A stretch of DNA of 64,000 nt from Ulva prolifera. Taxonomy: Eukaryota; Chlorophyta; Ulvophyceae; Ulvales; Ulvaceae. Each line of letters begins with the position of its first letter. Position 1 is the first letter of the stretch. Positions 45,101 to 58,300 of the stretch are shown here, piece by piece. Made by a program: the position numbers and the translations under genes. Under the pieces are notes generated by a model, which saw nothing but the letters and a program-made list of their open reading frames with translations, made no database searches and was not told where the DNA came from. Location of the stretch: the NCBI GenBank assembly GCA_023078555.1, contig CM041198.1, positions 10,855,874 to 10,919,873 of the forward strand. Reading direction: 5' to 3'.

Positions 45101-48100
45101 GAGGCGCTCGAGGAGGAGCGCCGCTCCCTCGACATGCTTGAGGTGTCCCCCTCTGCAGTCACCCGTGCTACCATCTGCTCCGGCCCGCGCTGCACCCAGC
45201 GCCTTGGCCCCGTGCTGTAGCAGCCTGCCTGCAGTATCCACCGCGTTGCATGGCGGAGGCGTTACCCGTGCCGTCAGCCTGCCAGACAGGGAATCACGCG
45301 ACCTCCTGGTTGTGCCTGGCAGAGAAGTTCACGACAGTTGCTGTTGGATCAGCGTGGCCAAACCTCATGTGGACTGCATGCTGTGTATATGGCTGGCGGA
45401 CTGATGCCTGGGCTGCAGTAGTCAGTGCGATGTAGTGAGGTGGATGGAATGTTGCAGGCGATGCGCGGGGGAGGCAGTGACGGCGCCGCTGGAGCGCAGA
45501 CTCCGGGACACCTGGCAGGTCATCCTGCACACTTTGCGCCATTTGGCAGCGACGGCTCTGTGGACCTTGACGCGGTGAGCTGCCCTGCCTGTTGCGATTA
45601 TGTTCCTAGCCGTCTGCACACCTCGGATGGCACGGGCCCCCCAGGCGTCCTGCGATCGTTAATGGCACAGCGCTCCTGCATGGAGTGTACAGCGGCCATG
45701 GATCGCACATGGCCGTGGCGGGTGGGGGGGATGCTGTCCCTGGGTCGCATCTGAGGCTCCATGCTGTTCTGCGTCACAGCGGCAACCCAGAGAGGCACAG
45801 ATGCTGCTGCTTCACCCTGTGCCTGCGTACGTGTCCGCTTCTGAAACCCGGCCGCGGTGTGCAGCTGTCCCTGGACGAGCAAGTGGACCGATTGCGGCGC
45901 CGGGTGGACGGCCCCCCGCAGCCGCGGTGGGTTGCGCGGGATGCACGTGACACTGCACTGCTGCGGGAGGCCCTCAGCGTTGTAGAGTTTGGGGCCGTCA
46001 TGCAGCCGGTGCGCACCCGCCTGCCTGTGCAGCACCCACGCGTGTGCCCCTGTGCACAACCCGCACCCATCCGACCAGCACCCGGTAGCTGCGTCTTTGT
46101 TTGCCCGGGCGCGAAGACGCAGCCCCGTCCGCAGGTGATGCATGCGGGACACGCTCTACGGAAGGACGCCTATTCAATGATCTGATATCTACCTTGGGGC
46201 AGCCATCGTGTGCACTGTACGGGCTGACCACATGCACACAAGAGACTGCTGAGTCTGCACGCGTCGAAGCGGCCTCTCGGTATCTGGCCAGCTGCTATAT
46301 GCATCTTGGTGTACACATAACCCTTGGGCTCAGCTCTGCTTATGCCATGCATCAGCCACATTCTTCGGTGCTGGCACGGCTGCCCCTCCACCACTCAAGA
46401 AAGTGGCAAGCATTCTCCGCTGCATGAAAGGGAATGGAGAGGCTGGCATGGCAGTCAGCCATGGCAGGATTGCGGTGCACACCTACAGAGCATTTTGATC
46501 AACGCCTTTTCCAGGTCTACAGGTTTGCAATCATAAACTGTAGCCCTCACCTGTGCATGCACAGCACCCGTGCCGGCAGACATGTTTATCCCACTGCTGT
46601 GAGCTGCACACAGCTTCCACCACTGCGGAGGGTGTGGAGTGCAGGCGCTGCGCAGCAAGCCTGTGGCGGTGAAGGCTCTGTACCGCGCGTGCTGCGACCC
46701 CGCCGGGAGCACGCTACTGCCAGCCGTCTACATTACGCTTTTGCGCAGCTGCCTGCTGGAGCTTGTGCAGCAGGAGACCCCTTGTGCGCCCCCCCCCCCC
46801 CCCCCCCCCCCCTCGCATGCTGCAAACAAAGCCTCACAGGAGGCACGCCCAACCGTGCGCGAGGCGCACACGCTCACGTCCGAATTCCCACCACTGCACA
46901 CTGACTGTGTATTGTTTCGATTGTGTGTTTGCCACACTCATGGAACGAGGCTTTGCAGCGGCCGCCACATCCCGAGGAATACGAGAGTGCATGCCCTTTG
47001 TGCCCAGATCACAAAGCAGCAATATAGGCACCTCCTTCATACTTCAGCTGTCGTAACTCGTGCCTCTGGCATCACAAGTCTGAATTCTCCAATAGTTGCT
47101 CGCTTCGCCCTGGGCTACTCCTGGCCGAGCTTAGTGGTGCTGCCCTGGACTGCATGGTTGTGGCATATGCCGCCGCCGACAACGCACGCTGCTGGCAATG
47201 AGGCATGGCAAGCCAATTAGGCGTGGCATCGGGTGCAGTGAAGCGGAGTCGCGCCAAGCGCTGGGGCCGCCTTCTGGACATGCACACGTGGCCTGAGGTC
47301 CTGCGGCGGTATTGCCTGGCGACGAGGGCGGGGCTACCGATGTCAGAGGAGCACTTGCGCAGCGTGGACGTGGTGGCGATGACGGCAGACGAGGTGGCGG
47401 TGCACGCCGCGCTGCGCCTCGGCCGCACTGGCTGGTGGACTCTGCCGGCGCCGCTGCACACACGCCTACTGAGCACGCTGTGCGACGATATCTCCCAGGG
47501 GGCGCGGCTGCGGAGCGAGATTGCAGCGCGCTGCGAGGAGGCGTCCCAGCTGCATGTGCGCACTTCTGCCCCTCATCATCGACAACCCTGCGTGCTGTTG
47601 CACTCCCTGCACGTGGTCTGATTCCCGCACCTGGCGAGGCGCCATCGAGCAGCTCGTGCCTCCACCTTTGAGGCATGTACTGTGTGCAAGAATATGCCAA
47701 TATGGATATGGTTTGGGGAGCTTTGGTCCAGCGCTACTGCATTCTGAACTGCTCTCTTGGTGTCTGTGAGCAGCTGCCATAGGTGATGTGACATGTCACG
47801 CACAGCCAAGGCCTTGCCTGGCCTTGACCTCTGGATACGCCAGCACCGATGTGGCACAGCCAAGTAGCACGTCTAGTCTCCAGGCAAGTGGATGGGTACA
47901 GACGGAGCGGTACCATGCACTGGCGGAGGAGCGCAAGCGAGACAAGGAGCAGGCCAAATCGCGGCGCGACAAGCTGCAGACAGTGAAGGACATCGAGGCA
48001 CGTGCCGAGGCGGGCAACCTGCCTGCAGTTGCCAAGCCCAGTGCGGCTCAGCTCGCGGACGCCCAGCTGCTGCGCCACGAGGCATGCCCCCCTCGCAGCT

Positions 48101-50969
48101 GGCGGCAGCACACCGCTGACACTGCTCTCTGTCACGTGTTGTCCAGCTGGAATGTGCTGTTCTAGACACGACGTGGCTGTTATTGCAGGCCTGCAGGCGG
48201 TTACTCTACTGTCCCAACCACAGCCGCATCTGCCTTGATGTGAACGTTGCCACTCGGAGGTGAAACGCGTGGCAATACCGAACGAGGCCTGTGGACGCTG
48301 TCGGGACACACGTCTGCTGCAGCCTGGATCCGCCTCTGGGGGGGCCTGTGCTGTGGGGAGTAGTCGTGCTGATGCTTCCTCACAGTGTCCGTGCAGCACC
48401 ACATGGCGACCACAGGCTCGGAGCTTGGGAAGCGTACCTGCCCTGAGTGAGAGGAGATGTGGTTGTGCAGCTAGAGGGAGATGCAGGGGAGCTGACGCAC
48501 GTGGAGCAGAGGATACGGCAACGGGAGGCGGAGTTTGAGCAGCGGCTGGACGGAAAGGCTGTGCGCACGGAGGCGCTCGGCCGTGATCGCCACCATCGCA
48601 GCTACTGGAGCCTGCAAGCCTGCCGCACTGCGCTGTGGGTGGAGACCCCTGACGGCGAACGCCTCGGAGTCCTTACCTCCCCCCAGGAGCTGCAGCGCCT
48701 CGGTGACTCCCTCCTGGAGACTGGGTCTCGGGAGCATGCACTGTCTCAAGTGCGCTTGCGCCCAGTCCTCTGCGTATCGCCGCGGCCTCTTGCTGCGTCT
48801 CAAGCACGTACCATGTCCACATGCACTGGGCACTCTGGAGACAGAGCCTTTCGATTGCCTGCCTGTTTGTGTGGGAGGACAAGTGGTCGATGAGCCATTG
48901 CTCGCATGATGGTGCACGAAAGTGCAGCTGGTCTGAGGCACGCTGTGCACGTCCGTGATCCACGGTGCCAGAGGCGTGATGCCGTGGGGTCATAGGCGCT
49001 GTGCTGCAAAGCGGTCACACTTGCACTCACTGCGGGGCCACCAGAGTGCCCAGCAGCCGTCTAGCTGCGCCTGTGTGAAGTATCAGTCGCTCCAGCATCG
49101 ATGCTGTAGGCGCTGCTGGCCAAGTTCAAGCCGCTCGAGGCACGCATGCGTGCGGGGGTGCCCCCCAGCGAGCGAGTCGACATAGAGTTCACATACGCTG
49201 CCCCACAAGCCATGCACAGCACACGGAGCGCGTCGTCGTCCGCAGATGTCGAGATGGCCGATGCCGGGTGGCCGGCGCCAGCGGCCGACGCGGCGGCAGC
49301 CGCGGCGCAGGTGCGATCGCTCACTGATGCGGCGGTCTCACACCTGCGCACGCTGCTGGGAGTGTGCCTCGAGTGCAACCTCTCGACAGACCGATGCCAC
49401 GAGCTGGAGACAATGTTGCCTCCTGCTGGGGCTTCGCAACAGGCCCTGGTGGAGGTGTGATGTCTTCCACCATGGCGGTGTCTCTTTGTACTGTTCACCT
49501 CTGTGAGCCAGATGACTGAAAGGCCCAGTGCTCCGAGAGGTTCAGTCCGTGCCTCCTGACGTCAGTTGGTCGGTGATTCTGGCTCAGTAGTCGGTGATAA
49601 GGAGCCCTTCCTGGATGCCTGCCACCTGCGCGTGTGATAATGACCCTTGATAGGCGGGACTTGCTGCTGCTGTCTGTGCTGTGATCCTCTGCCAGGCTGC
49701 ATTCGTTGCTACATTGCAGCGCTGCTGGTGTGGCATTATTGGCCGGGGGGCACCTGCTGTAGCGTGGGCAGTGAGAATAGTGCTGGAAACATGGCGGATA
49801 TCTGCAGGCAGCGCGTATGGTGGAGGCGGCAGTATGCCGTTTTTCGGAGGGCCTGCCAAAGGAGGCAGACGATGCCAACATGGTGGAGGCGGTGCAAGAG
49901 GCCGAGGTGTTTCGTGCCGAGTTTGTATTGCCGGCACCTCCCAAGGGCGAGGACGCTGATGCGGCCGCAGAGGCTGGGGCGCTAGGCACCCCACAGGCCA
50001 GCGAGGGGGAGGTAGCGGGGGCAGCGGGCACAGCACGCACCAGCCAGCAGGTTGTGTCTGCCCTGGAGGAACTCGATGACTCAGATGCGGAGCCAGAGAG
50101 CAAGAGCGGCTCGACGTATGACGAGGCTGGCAATCGCTATCCGAACAAGCCCCTGCGAATCTGGCGGACGCGGCGGGACCGCACTGTGTGGATGAAAGAG
50201 CTCAGACGCGCTGAGCTGGCAGAGAATCTCCCGGGACTGGTATTCTGTTGTGCTGCGCTTCTGGACCGCTCCAGGCCTATGCAGGTGCTATACAACTTCT
50301 TATCATATCACTGCTATGGGTGTACATTGCTGCTGGACAGCTGTGTGCTGTTGATGCTATTGGCTGTCGTAGCATGTTGGGCCACACTGTCTGCCAGGCG
50401 ACAGCTGTCAAAAGATCACTTTGTCAACGGGGGTTTGTGCTTTTGAGCAAGTTGTGAGATTTGATAAAACCACTTCGCAATCTTGAATGCACCCTGCATC
50501 ATTGCAAACCAGCTGGGATCGACTGTGATTGAGCTAAAAGAATGTCAGACAATGATGTCCGATGCAGGTGCGCATACAGAACCGCATTGCGATGCAGCAG
50601 CGGGCCTCTCGCGCTGCTAGCAATGATGAGGACAGTGAGGGCACGCTTGATGCAGAGCATGCGGGTGGTGGGGCAAAGCGAGAGGTAGACAACAGTAATG
50701 CCCCCGCCGGACCGCCACCAGTTCGGCGCAAGCTTAACAGGGCACTGTGGGACACCATGGAACATCGCTTTGATGCAATGCAGCTCAGCCTCTGGGAGGG
50801 TATATGCAAGGTGGGATCTGGGTCGCATGATGTTGAGACCTGCGTTGCAGAACCAGGACAAGCTGAGCAACGTTTCAGAGTGCAGGCGGCATCTGGCTGT
50901 GCAGCAGTCAAGCCCGATCCTGATGACGAAATGGTGGCATCGGACGAGTTGGCCGTATCACCTGATTAA
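42160..50969 (+). CDS. WAC/HARE-HTH/PHD/DDT/WHIM chromatin-remodelling subunit
   Basis: About 16 exons encode a large ISWI-accessory-type nuclear protein. Exons 1 and 2 (to 42359; 42513-42633) join in phase to form a WAC domain: FTGEVFRDYEEYLSKM, then YRQRVWTCSRTGASNMTYEE. The 42.9-43.5 kb region adds RLDELCNTILNFVRCNCV and KSSVKSWLNSVSRQQSLGIK. A HARE-HTH domain follows (LKQAIFAVLMAAGPAGLTVS to FLRLGPGRFTL, about 44050-44260). A PHD-type finger follows (CGKCMRMYHAGG...LCDFCPKAFHVEC...WGCPKC, 44542-44690), then basic coiled coil. A DDT-like stretch spans 45.9-46.77 kb (LLREALSVVEFGAVM; TLLPAVYITLLRSCLLEL). WHIM-type segments are HTWPEVLRRYCLAT (47.3 kb), KAVRTEALGRDRHHRSYWSL (48.6 kb) and IWRTRRDRTVWMKELRRAE (50.2 kb). 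Middle exon borders are approximate. Confidence 0.85.
46789..46812. repeat. Poly-C tract, 24 bases
   Basis: An uninterrupted C run in the WAC gene, just after the exon encoding RSCLLELVQQ, so most likely near the 5' end of the following intron. Confidence 0.95.
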
Positions 50970-51450
50970 TGGATTTAGCAACTACTCTGCGATTGTGTAA
51001 GAAAATTGTTATGTGAAGTAAAGATGCAAGTTGCGGCTCAGTCAGACAGCTCTACCCGAGCATACTTACGAATGGTCTACACTGTGACATCATGCCACAC
51101 TCATCACATACAGCATGAATTCTGCACACAAAACCTTCGAGTCTATGGCCTCATAGCATTCGAATCACGAATGCGCTTGCGAACGTTGCCATCAGATGCA
51201 CAGTTAATCACGGCTTGGTCACTGTGCGAGCTCGCCTCTCATCTGCAGACACGCATGATAACTTCTCGATGGCATCCTTTTGCTGAGGTCACTGAGGATC
51301 CACATGCCCTATCAGCATGCCCCGTACTGCGTTTCGTGGCGAAGCATCGAACACAACAGCAGGCCGTCCGATAGTACAGGAACATGGTGGCACATTCAAC
51401 TACTCAGAATGATTCCAGGCTTGCAGAGCTTCAGAAAAGGATGCGACTGC
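50970..51450. other. Intergenic region between convergent genes
   Basis: About 480 bases lie between the WAC gene stop and the AP2 gene stop. Only shadow frames are present. Confidence 0.45.
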
Positions 51451-54007
51451 CTAATTGGCATGAGCATCACCCGGGAAAGGCCCACCAGCAGCTGCCACCC
51501 CATTGTCCGCCTCACAGTGATTGGAACCCACAGCGCCTGCAATGTCAACATCATTTGGCTGCATTGAATGCGCAGGCGCTGAAGCACTCATGTTTGGTGC
51601 TACCTTGATCTCAGGCAGCTCCGCTGCAGGAACCTGAAGTCCATCTACGCTCGAAATTTGCACCTCTGGGACTTCGGCATGCGGGATATCTTCAGCTGTC
51701 GGGACTGGATCAGATGGCAGTTCTGTCGAGAGAGGCATCTCTGCTGATGGAATTTGGTCCAATACATTTGCTGGTGGAGGCGGCATGTTGGCGCCATCTG
51801 GAACCGGTGTGCCAGTTGAGCCGTGCGCCATCATTGGCACCGCATCTGGCTGCGGAGGCAGCATTGACATATGTCCACCAGGCTGTCCGTCAACAGGAGC
51901 TGGCATCAACATCATGGACGCTTCTGCCATCTGACCAGGCTGGGGCATACCCACATGGTCTTGTGGGGCAACAACATTAGGTGCAGAAGGAGGCTGCGGC
52001 ATTGCAGCCTCCATCTGAACTGGAAGGGGAAGTTGCATTTGCATCGTGTGCGAGGACGGCACGTGCTGTGAGATGACACATTTGAGGGCATCTAGCTGCT
52101 GCTCAAGATCAGCAAATGACACCTCCGGGAAGTTCAGTTTCCTACAACGCTGTAATGAAGCGGCTGTGATGTCCCATGCCAATGCTGCAGCCTCAACCGA
52201 TGCATAGAAGCCCATGCTGTACAGCTGCAAAACAAACGCAATTTCAGGGAGCATCGCACATCAATTGATGTAGGCTGTCATGCAGTCTTCAAGGAGTGAT
52301 TGTGTCTGTGGATTCACAGCAAAAGCACAGCCACAACACCTTTTTTCTGGTAAAACAGAAACTGACCACAATAATGAAACATGAAGGAGGCAGTATCGCA
52401 GTAAGCATGTCATGAGGGTGTGTTCGATCGATTCGTGCCAGTGCGCACCTTGTCTTTATACCTGATTCGCGTTTCCCAGTGGCTAGATTGCTGACGAACA
52501 CCAGAGTACTTGTTGTCGGGCTGCATCAGTGGACCTGGTATGAGAAATTACAGCCGATACACACTCATGCAAGGATCCACATGCGACAAGAAGATGCCTT
52601 GCTCAGACGCACCAGGTATCGAGTTTCAGGGACTCCGAGAGTCCCCATTGTCAAGCGCAGGATTCCCGGATTTGAACGGTCTACGTCTGCCAGCTTTTGC
52701 AGCAGGACGTTGATCTGGTGTGATGGATCTGGATAGAGCTTGTGCACTTTTCGCTTACGATACGCTTGCCCCACGGTTGGTCCACCGTATGCCGCTGGAA
52801 AATTAAGAGTCTCGACAGGACGACCATTTTGAATGGCCATAGCATCAAATGCACGTGCTGCCTCTTCAGCAGTCGGAAAAGACCCCAGATACCTGCATGC
52901 GGCCACCTGCGTCAAATTGACGTAAGGGCGCAAGTAGATTGGTGTGCACTAAAAAAGAAGCTTCCAGAAACACACTTATTTGCTCCACCAAGTTTGATAC
53001 GTGCCGAGTACCGGCCACCTTTGTTCTTGCGTACACCTGTGTACTTTGTGTGGCTCTCACCCTCGCTGTTCGGGATCTCAACGTGCATCTGTGTCAACAA
53101 TTCTGGGCTGGGAGTGTTCATGGCTGCAGGGATCGGCATTGCAGGTGGTGCTGAGGTGACTATCGCCCCCGTGCCATTGGCAACAGCAGCGGCGAGACTC
53201 TGTTGCATGTGCTGTGACAATATGCGCTCGGCTGTGGGGACAGCTGCATTGGGTTGGCCCTGCTGCAATCCGGGGGCCTGTTGTGGCACCCCCGCCGCTG
53301 GCACTTGAGGGACCGCGGCAGCGGGCCCAGGATTGGTGCTTAATGCTGCGGCTGCGATGTTTTGTTTTTCACCCTGCAGAACAGCTCGCATCACTTTGTG
53401 GCTGCATTCTGATAAGTTGGCAATTGGCCGAAGGACGCACCTCATCTTCAGTTGCCTCGCCATCGTTTGGTCCAGGCGCAGCTGGGATAGGGGCCTCCTC
53501 AGGATGCACGGTTTGCAGGTGAGATGCTTCGGTTATTACATTCCATGCTGAAATATCTGGAGGCTCGATGATAGGAGCGTCTGTGGGTGTTGCAGACTGC
53601 TCCATCCTCTCTGCCTGAGGTGCCGGCATGATCTTGGCATCTGCTATATCAGGTGGAGCGCCCACTACGTCGACAGGCTTGAACAGACTAGGTATTGCAC
53701 CAGAGCTTGCTGCATTAGGTTCAGGTGCTGGTGGTGCTGGACTCTCAAACAAGGGCGCTTGTACAGCACCAGGTGGCTGTTGCTTCTTCATTGGAGGCTC
53801 ACGGGACGTATCTACCTCGTCCGCAGCTGCCGCCTCCGCTGCAGCTGCTTTAGCTGACTTTGTCCGTTTCCTGGGCGCACGCTTGTTAGATGCTGCAGCC
53901 ACCGGATTGGCATTTCCCAGCTGTTTCATTGTTCGAATAACAGACTCCGAGTCCATGTTTGCCAACCACTTGAACTCTTCTCCCCCATCAGCAGGTGGCG
54001 TCGCCAT
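51451..54007 (-). CDS. Two-AP2-domain transcription factor
   Basis: Five exons fit in phase: 54007-53441, 53373-52976, 52892-52613, 52520-52449 and 52224-51451, giving about 696 residues. Domain 1 joins KYTGVRKNKGGRYSARIKLG to YLGSFPTAEEAARAFDAMAI (...ETLNFP) across the 52976/52892 junction. Domain 2 is built from three exons: KYSGVRQQSSHWETRIRYKD, then LYSMGFYASVEAAALAWDI and RKLNFPEVSF. It is more divergent than domain 1. The N-terminus (MATPPADGGEEFKWLANM) is followed by a basic RAPRKRTKSAK stretch that may be a nuclear signal. The C-terminus is a Met/Pro/Gln-rich, activation-like region. Tandem AP2 domains are typical of the plant AP2 family of DNA-binding regulators; the target genes cannot be told. 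Long Ala/Pro linkers are common in algal members. Confidence 0.9.
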
Positions 54008-55394
54008 GATTCCCTGTAGCTATCCAACCTAGACTTAGCGTAACTCATCGCAGTCGACCAGCACGGGCACTGTCCCAGAGCTGCCAACAAGCCAGTTCAC
54101 AACCAGCTGGAACCAAGCCCGCACTGGACATCAGTGACAACAGCTAGCCTATCATCAGAGAACACTTCTTATGAATGTTCAAGGGGTTTCGAAGGGTTGA
54201 AATGTGACACAAAACGGGTCGGCCTGACGTTTCTTTATGTTTGAGCATCCGTCGGGACGATATAGCATCCGACGACATTTGTACAGCAACACGTGTCATG
54301 ATGGTACACATGCACTACACGTACACTTGTTGATGAACGCCGGAGCACATGCTGGAGTGGTGGGTACAAAACACACACGCGGCGGTTTTGTACTCGACAC
54401 CACCTATGCAAGCTTGGAGCCATATTCAAAGCAAGTATTGATTAACTGGCAATAAAAGATGGCCGTGGCTTATGATGAAACGGCACGTCGTGCATGTCGC
54501 CGAGGTCGTCTGCATGGCTGTGGCTGGCTGCCTGAACCTCAGGTAAGCACACACGAAGGAAGAATGATATGTAAATTACAACGATCTGTATACTGGCCTG
54601 TACCGTTTTCTTCATTGATGCAGCGGGACGACTGTATGAGTTCAATGACCGCCGTTTTTTGTGAAGACGAGGACATCGGTTCGCATGAGCGAACCCATCG
54701 TATGCAACCGCGAACCTTGCCATCGATATGTAAGCAATATGTACGGTGGTCTCCAGTGACTACAGCTTTTTGTGACGTAGGGAACAACGATGGAAACGCC
54801 ACACCTTCACCACTTAACCTTCACCTTAGCCACACTTGACCGCGCAGTATGTGTTGCGCAAAGGCCCCAGATTGATTTGAACCGGGTTTAACCAGTGCCA
54901 GAAAAGCTGGCAGCGCTCTAGAAGAAACTTTGTACTGTGTCACGGCAACCGTGCAGTGATGCTCAAAGCCAATGCTAATGATTAGCGGACTATCGCACAG
55001 TGTTACATGTTAGTATTTCATGCTTCATTTGGTGCCCCGTTTGTTAGCTCACGGCTTGGGAAGAGGTCGACTCATGCGGGCGTCATTCTCGACGCGTTTT
55101 TGGTTTCCAGGAAACCTTTTGGGCAGCATGACACTGTCACCGTGAATGTCCAAACACTTTGTAGACATCAGACAATGCGCACATATGCACTACTTTTGTC
55201 GTATCTCAAATCTGTAAGCATGACTACATGAATGTTTTCGAACTGATCAGACTTCGTGGTTTTATGGTTGAATACGCTTTCGCATGCATATGTATCAGCG
55301 GCGGAGCAACCCCCGTGAAAGCAATAACAGCCAATGATATACATTTTACCACTAAATGCTATCATGATGATGCGATGGGCGACAGCGAGTTACA
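54008..55394. other. Intergenic region, about 1.4 kb
   Basis: No gene is recognised. A short plus-strand frame at 54459 (MAVAYDETARRACRRGRLHG) runs into a good GTAAGC donor at about 54542 and could be a first exon. No convincing second exon was found. Confidence 0.35.
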
Positions 55395-58300
55395 TCAACT
55401 GGTCCGTGGCGTCCCTGCTAGAACGAACTTCACCGATCTGGCGGCCATACGTTGCAGAATTTTAGTCGTCAAGTCCATGATCATCTCCTGTGCAGCCTGT
55501 TGCCGCAACAATGAACCCAATCTTGGCAAAACATCAGACGTTTGTTGCACCAAGGCCTGGATGTACTTTGGCACTGCATCCACACTGGGGAAAGGTGGAA
55601 CATCTGACCCTGATCCAATGAGAGGTGATGCGAGGCCAGTTCGGGTTTGAATTGCCTCATTCAGTTGTTGGGAGGTCTGTGCATAGAACATTTCACCGGC
55701 AGCCACTGGGACCATCCTTACAGCAAGCGATTCGGAGCCACTTTGCTCCTGAATGCGTGCTCTGACTATCTGTGCAATGTTCGAGTCGCTCATCTTGACT
55801 ATATCCTGCATGAAATCAAATGGAGTCATATGGACGATGTCTTTTCTGATAAGCAGTGGTCCAAAACGTACACGCATCATGGTACCTTGCCATGACAAGT
55901 AGGAACAACGAAATGTGCACCTCCACAACATGTTCACGGATTTCTTTTGCTTCCCCAGAGAAAAACCATTCAGCAATCAGCCACAGTTTGCTGGTGTCTG
56001 TGTCTTGACTCTTGCTGCTTTCATTCAAGAGATTGATCAGTCGATTCCATCGAAAGCCTCCATCTTTGAGCATCAACTCCTTGAAGGTTTCCCGAAGCTC
56101 TGGCTGTGGATCTGTCAGTAATCGCCGTGCCATGTATGGATATGCTTTTGCAAGAAGTTTGTACTCTTGGTCGGCAGAAAGGGCTAGTCCCTCCAGAACA
56201 ACTAATGACCGCAGAATCAATGCGTAATATGAAGGGACCTGCACGCACACTTACGCCAACTCCAGGCATATGAATTCCGGATCACAGGATATTCGTTTTC
56301 GATCAGCGGCAAGAGAACCGGAAGAATATGTCAGCACTGAGAAGTCTGTCTATAAAAGCCATGCTCAATCATCACAGATACCTTGAAGTGATGCTTAATA
56401 GGATACACCATTCCCGCCCGATTGAAATATTAAATCCTTCACAGTCCTGATTACCCAGCCAGCCTGAGTGAAATCCGCACCTGAAAGGGATACGCAAGCA
56501 AAATTTCGCCCAGGCCGTCAACTGCACAGACAAAGAGTGTCAAGTATGATGAGATCAAAACAATACGCGTACCGACAATGCTGTGAATGTCCACTGATTG
56601 CACCTTGGTAAGATGGCACACCTAGGCTTTTGAAGTTAAGCTGTGCCACTGAGTTCTCAAGTACATTGTCAAAGAACCTTGCAAGAGCCGGAGCAATTGG
56701 AGAGGTATCGATGCTTGGATCCATGAATTCTAGAGTATAGTAGTCTCTGCACATTGCTTCATAATCCCGGTTCACGAGGTGAACCACATGCGCAATGATA
56801 GCATACCTAGCATATTCTGCACCGAAAGGGGTCTTCTTAAAGATCGCATGCACATACAGCAAGCTTCTGCAAATGAATGAGACTCCAAAAGACTTTGCAA
56901 ACAAGTCATGATTCATGATGGTACGCCCGCACCAGGTGCTTGAGACATCATGCCAAAGTCCAAGTAACACCTATAAATGGCTGAATCTGAGCACAGATAG
57001 TGTGCACCATGCAAACATGGCATGACATGACAAGCGAGCATGCTTGTGGCAAGTATTGGTGCTGATCGAAACTGCAACACTGCAGACTCAACATAAACAG
57101 TACAGGTCATGGACACAGGAAGCACATGCACGCCAAATGGGATTAAATTGACGCACAGGTTGCCATCTTTCGTCGCCAATAGATTGCCTGGATGTGGGTC
57201 TGCGTGAAAGAATCTGCAGGGGCGAACACGCGTCAGAACCAGATAGAACCTACAGCAAAAGGACCCTTACACAATGCTGCATACTCCAGGATTGCACACC
57301 CTGCATCGCCGAGAAGCTGTGTCAACGTAGCCTCAATACCAACATCAACGAAATCAGTCACCTCAAGACCTGCTGCTTCCATGGCAGGCTTGTTGGTCAG
57401 CTTGACTCCATCTATCCATGTCATTGTCAGGACGTGCACAGACGTGTAGTCCCAACTGAATCCCACATGGAGCACGTTAAGGGCTGTCAATGCATCTCCA
57501 CAAACAGAACATGAGACATCAGTCACACACAGAGTCTAGAAACGAGGATGGCAGTAGCATACTATATGCTTGGAGTAATGACACGGGGCACTGCCTTGTA
57601 CAACTCGGTGAATTTTTCACAATTTCTGCCTTCTGCTACATAGTCCAATTCCCCAAACAGTCTTGCAGCAAACTCATCCAGCAGTGGCACGAGTGGCTGG
57701 GATAGGATGTCTTGTGATCGGTCGACAACTGCCAACAATCGTCTTAACAATAGCATGTCAATGGCAATACTCTCGCCAATTCCAGGTCGCTGCACCTTGA
57801 CAGCGACGACTTCGTTAGTCTGAGCAAGCGTGGCCTTGTACACCTGTCCCAGAGACGCAGCGGCCACAGGCTCCGGTGTTATGTGTGAAAAGAGCTTTTC
57901 TAATGGCTGGCCTAACTGCCTCTCGATTACATCAAATGCCACAGCGGACTCAAACGGCGGAAGGCCATCCTGCATGAAACTGTTCTACTTTGCAAGCACG
58001 TGCGACAAACATCTGCGACAAAAAATATCGGCGACAAATATTGGCATAGGCATATTCTGAAATCGAGAGTCAAATGTATAGTACCCTAACAGACTCCACT
58101 GCCACCTCAAAGACAGCCCGAGCCGTGATCGCACCTGCAATTCGCTGAGCGCTTCCAGGTATGGTTGAGGCAACAAATCAGGCCGGAGTGAAAGTGCTTG
58201 TCCTGCCTACAAGTTGTCACATTTAGCATATAGAGGCGGACTGAAGCTGGTTTTTCACGGTTCGGCCTGCTCCTACCTCGGAGCCTTCAGATTGCATGAT

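Noticed and set aside
44414..45241. 275-codon minus-strand frame opposite the PHD region
   Set aside because: It is a shadow of the GC-rich plus-strand exons. Only the plus strand gives the Cys/His spacing of a PHD finger and matching splice sites.
46728..46937. Frames encoding poly-Pro or poly-Gly across the poly-C tract
   Set aside because: They are translations of the homopolymer, and the neighbouring real exon ends before it.
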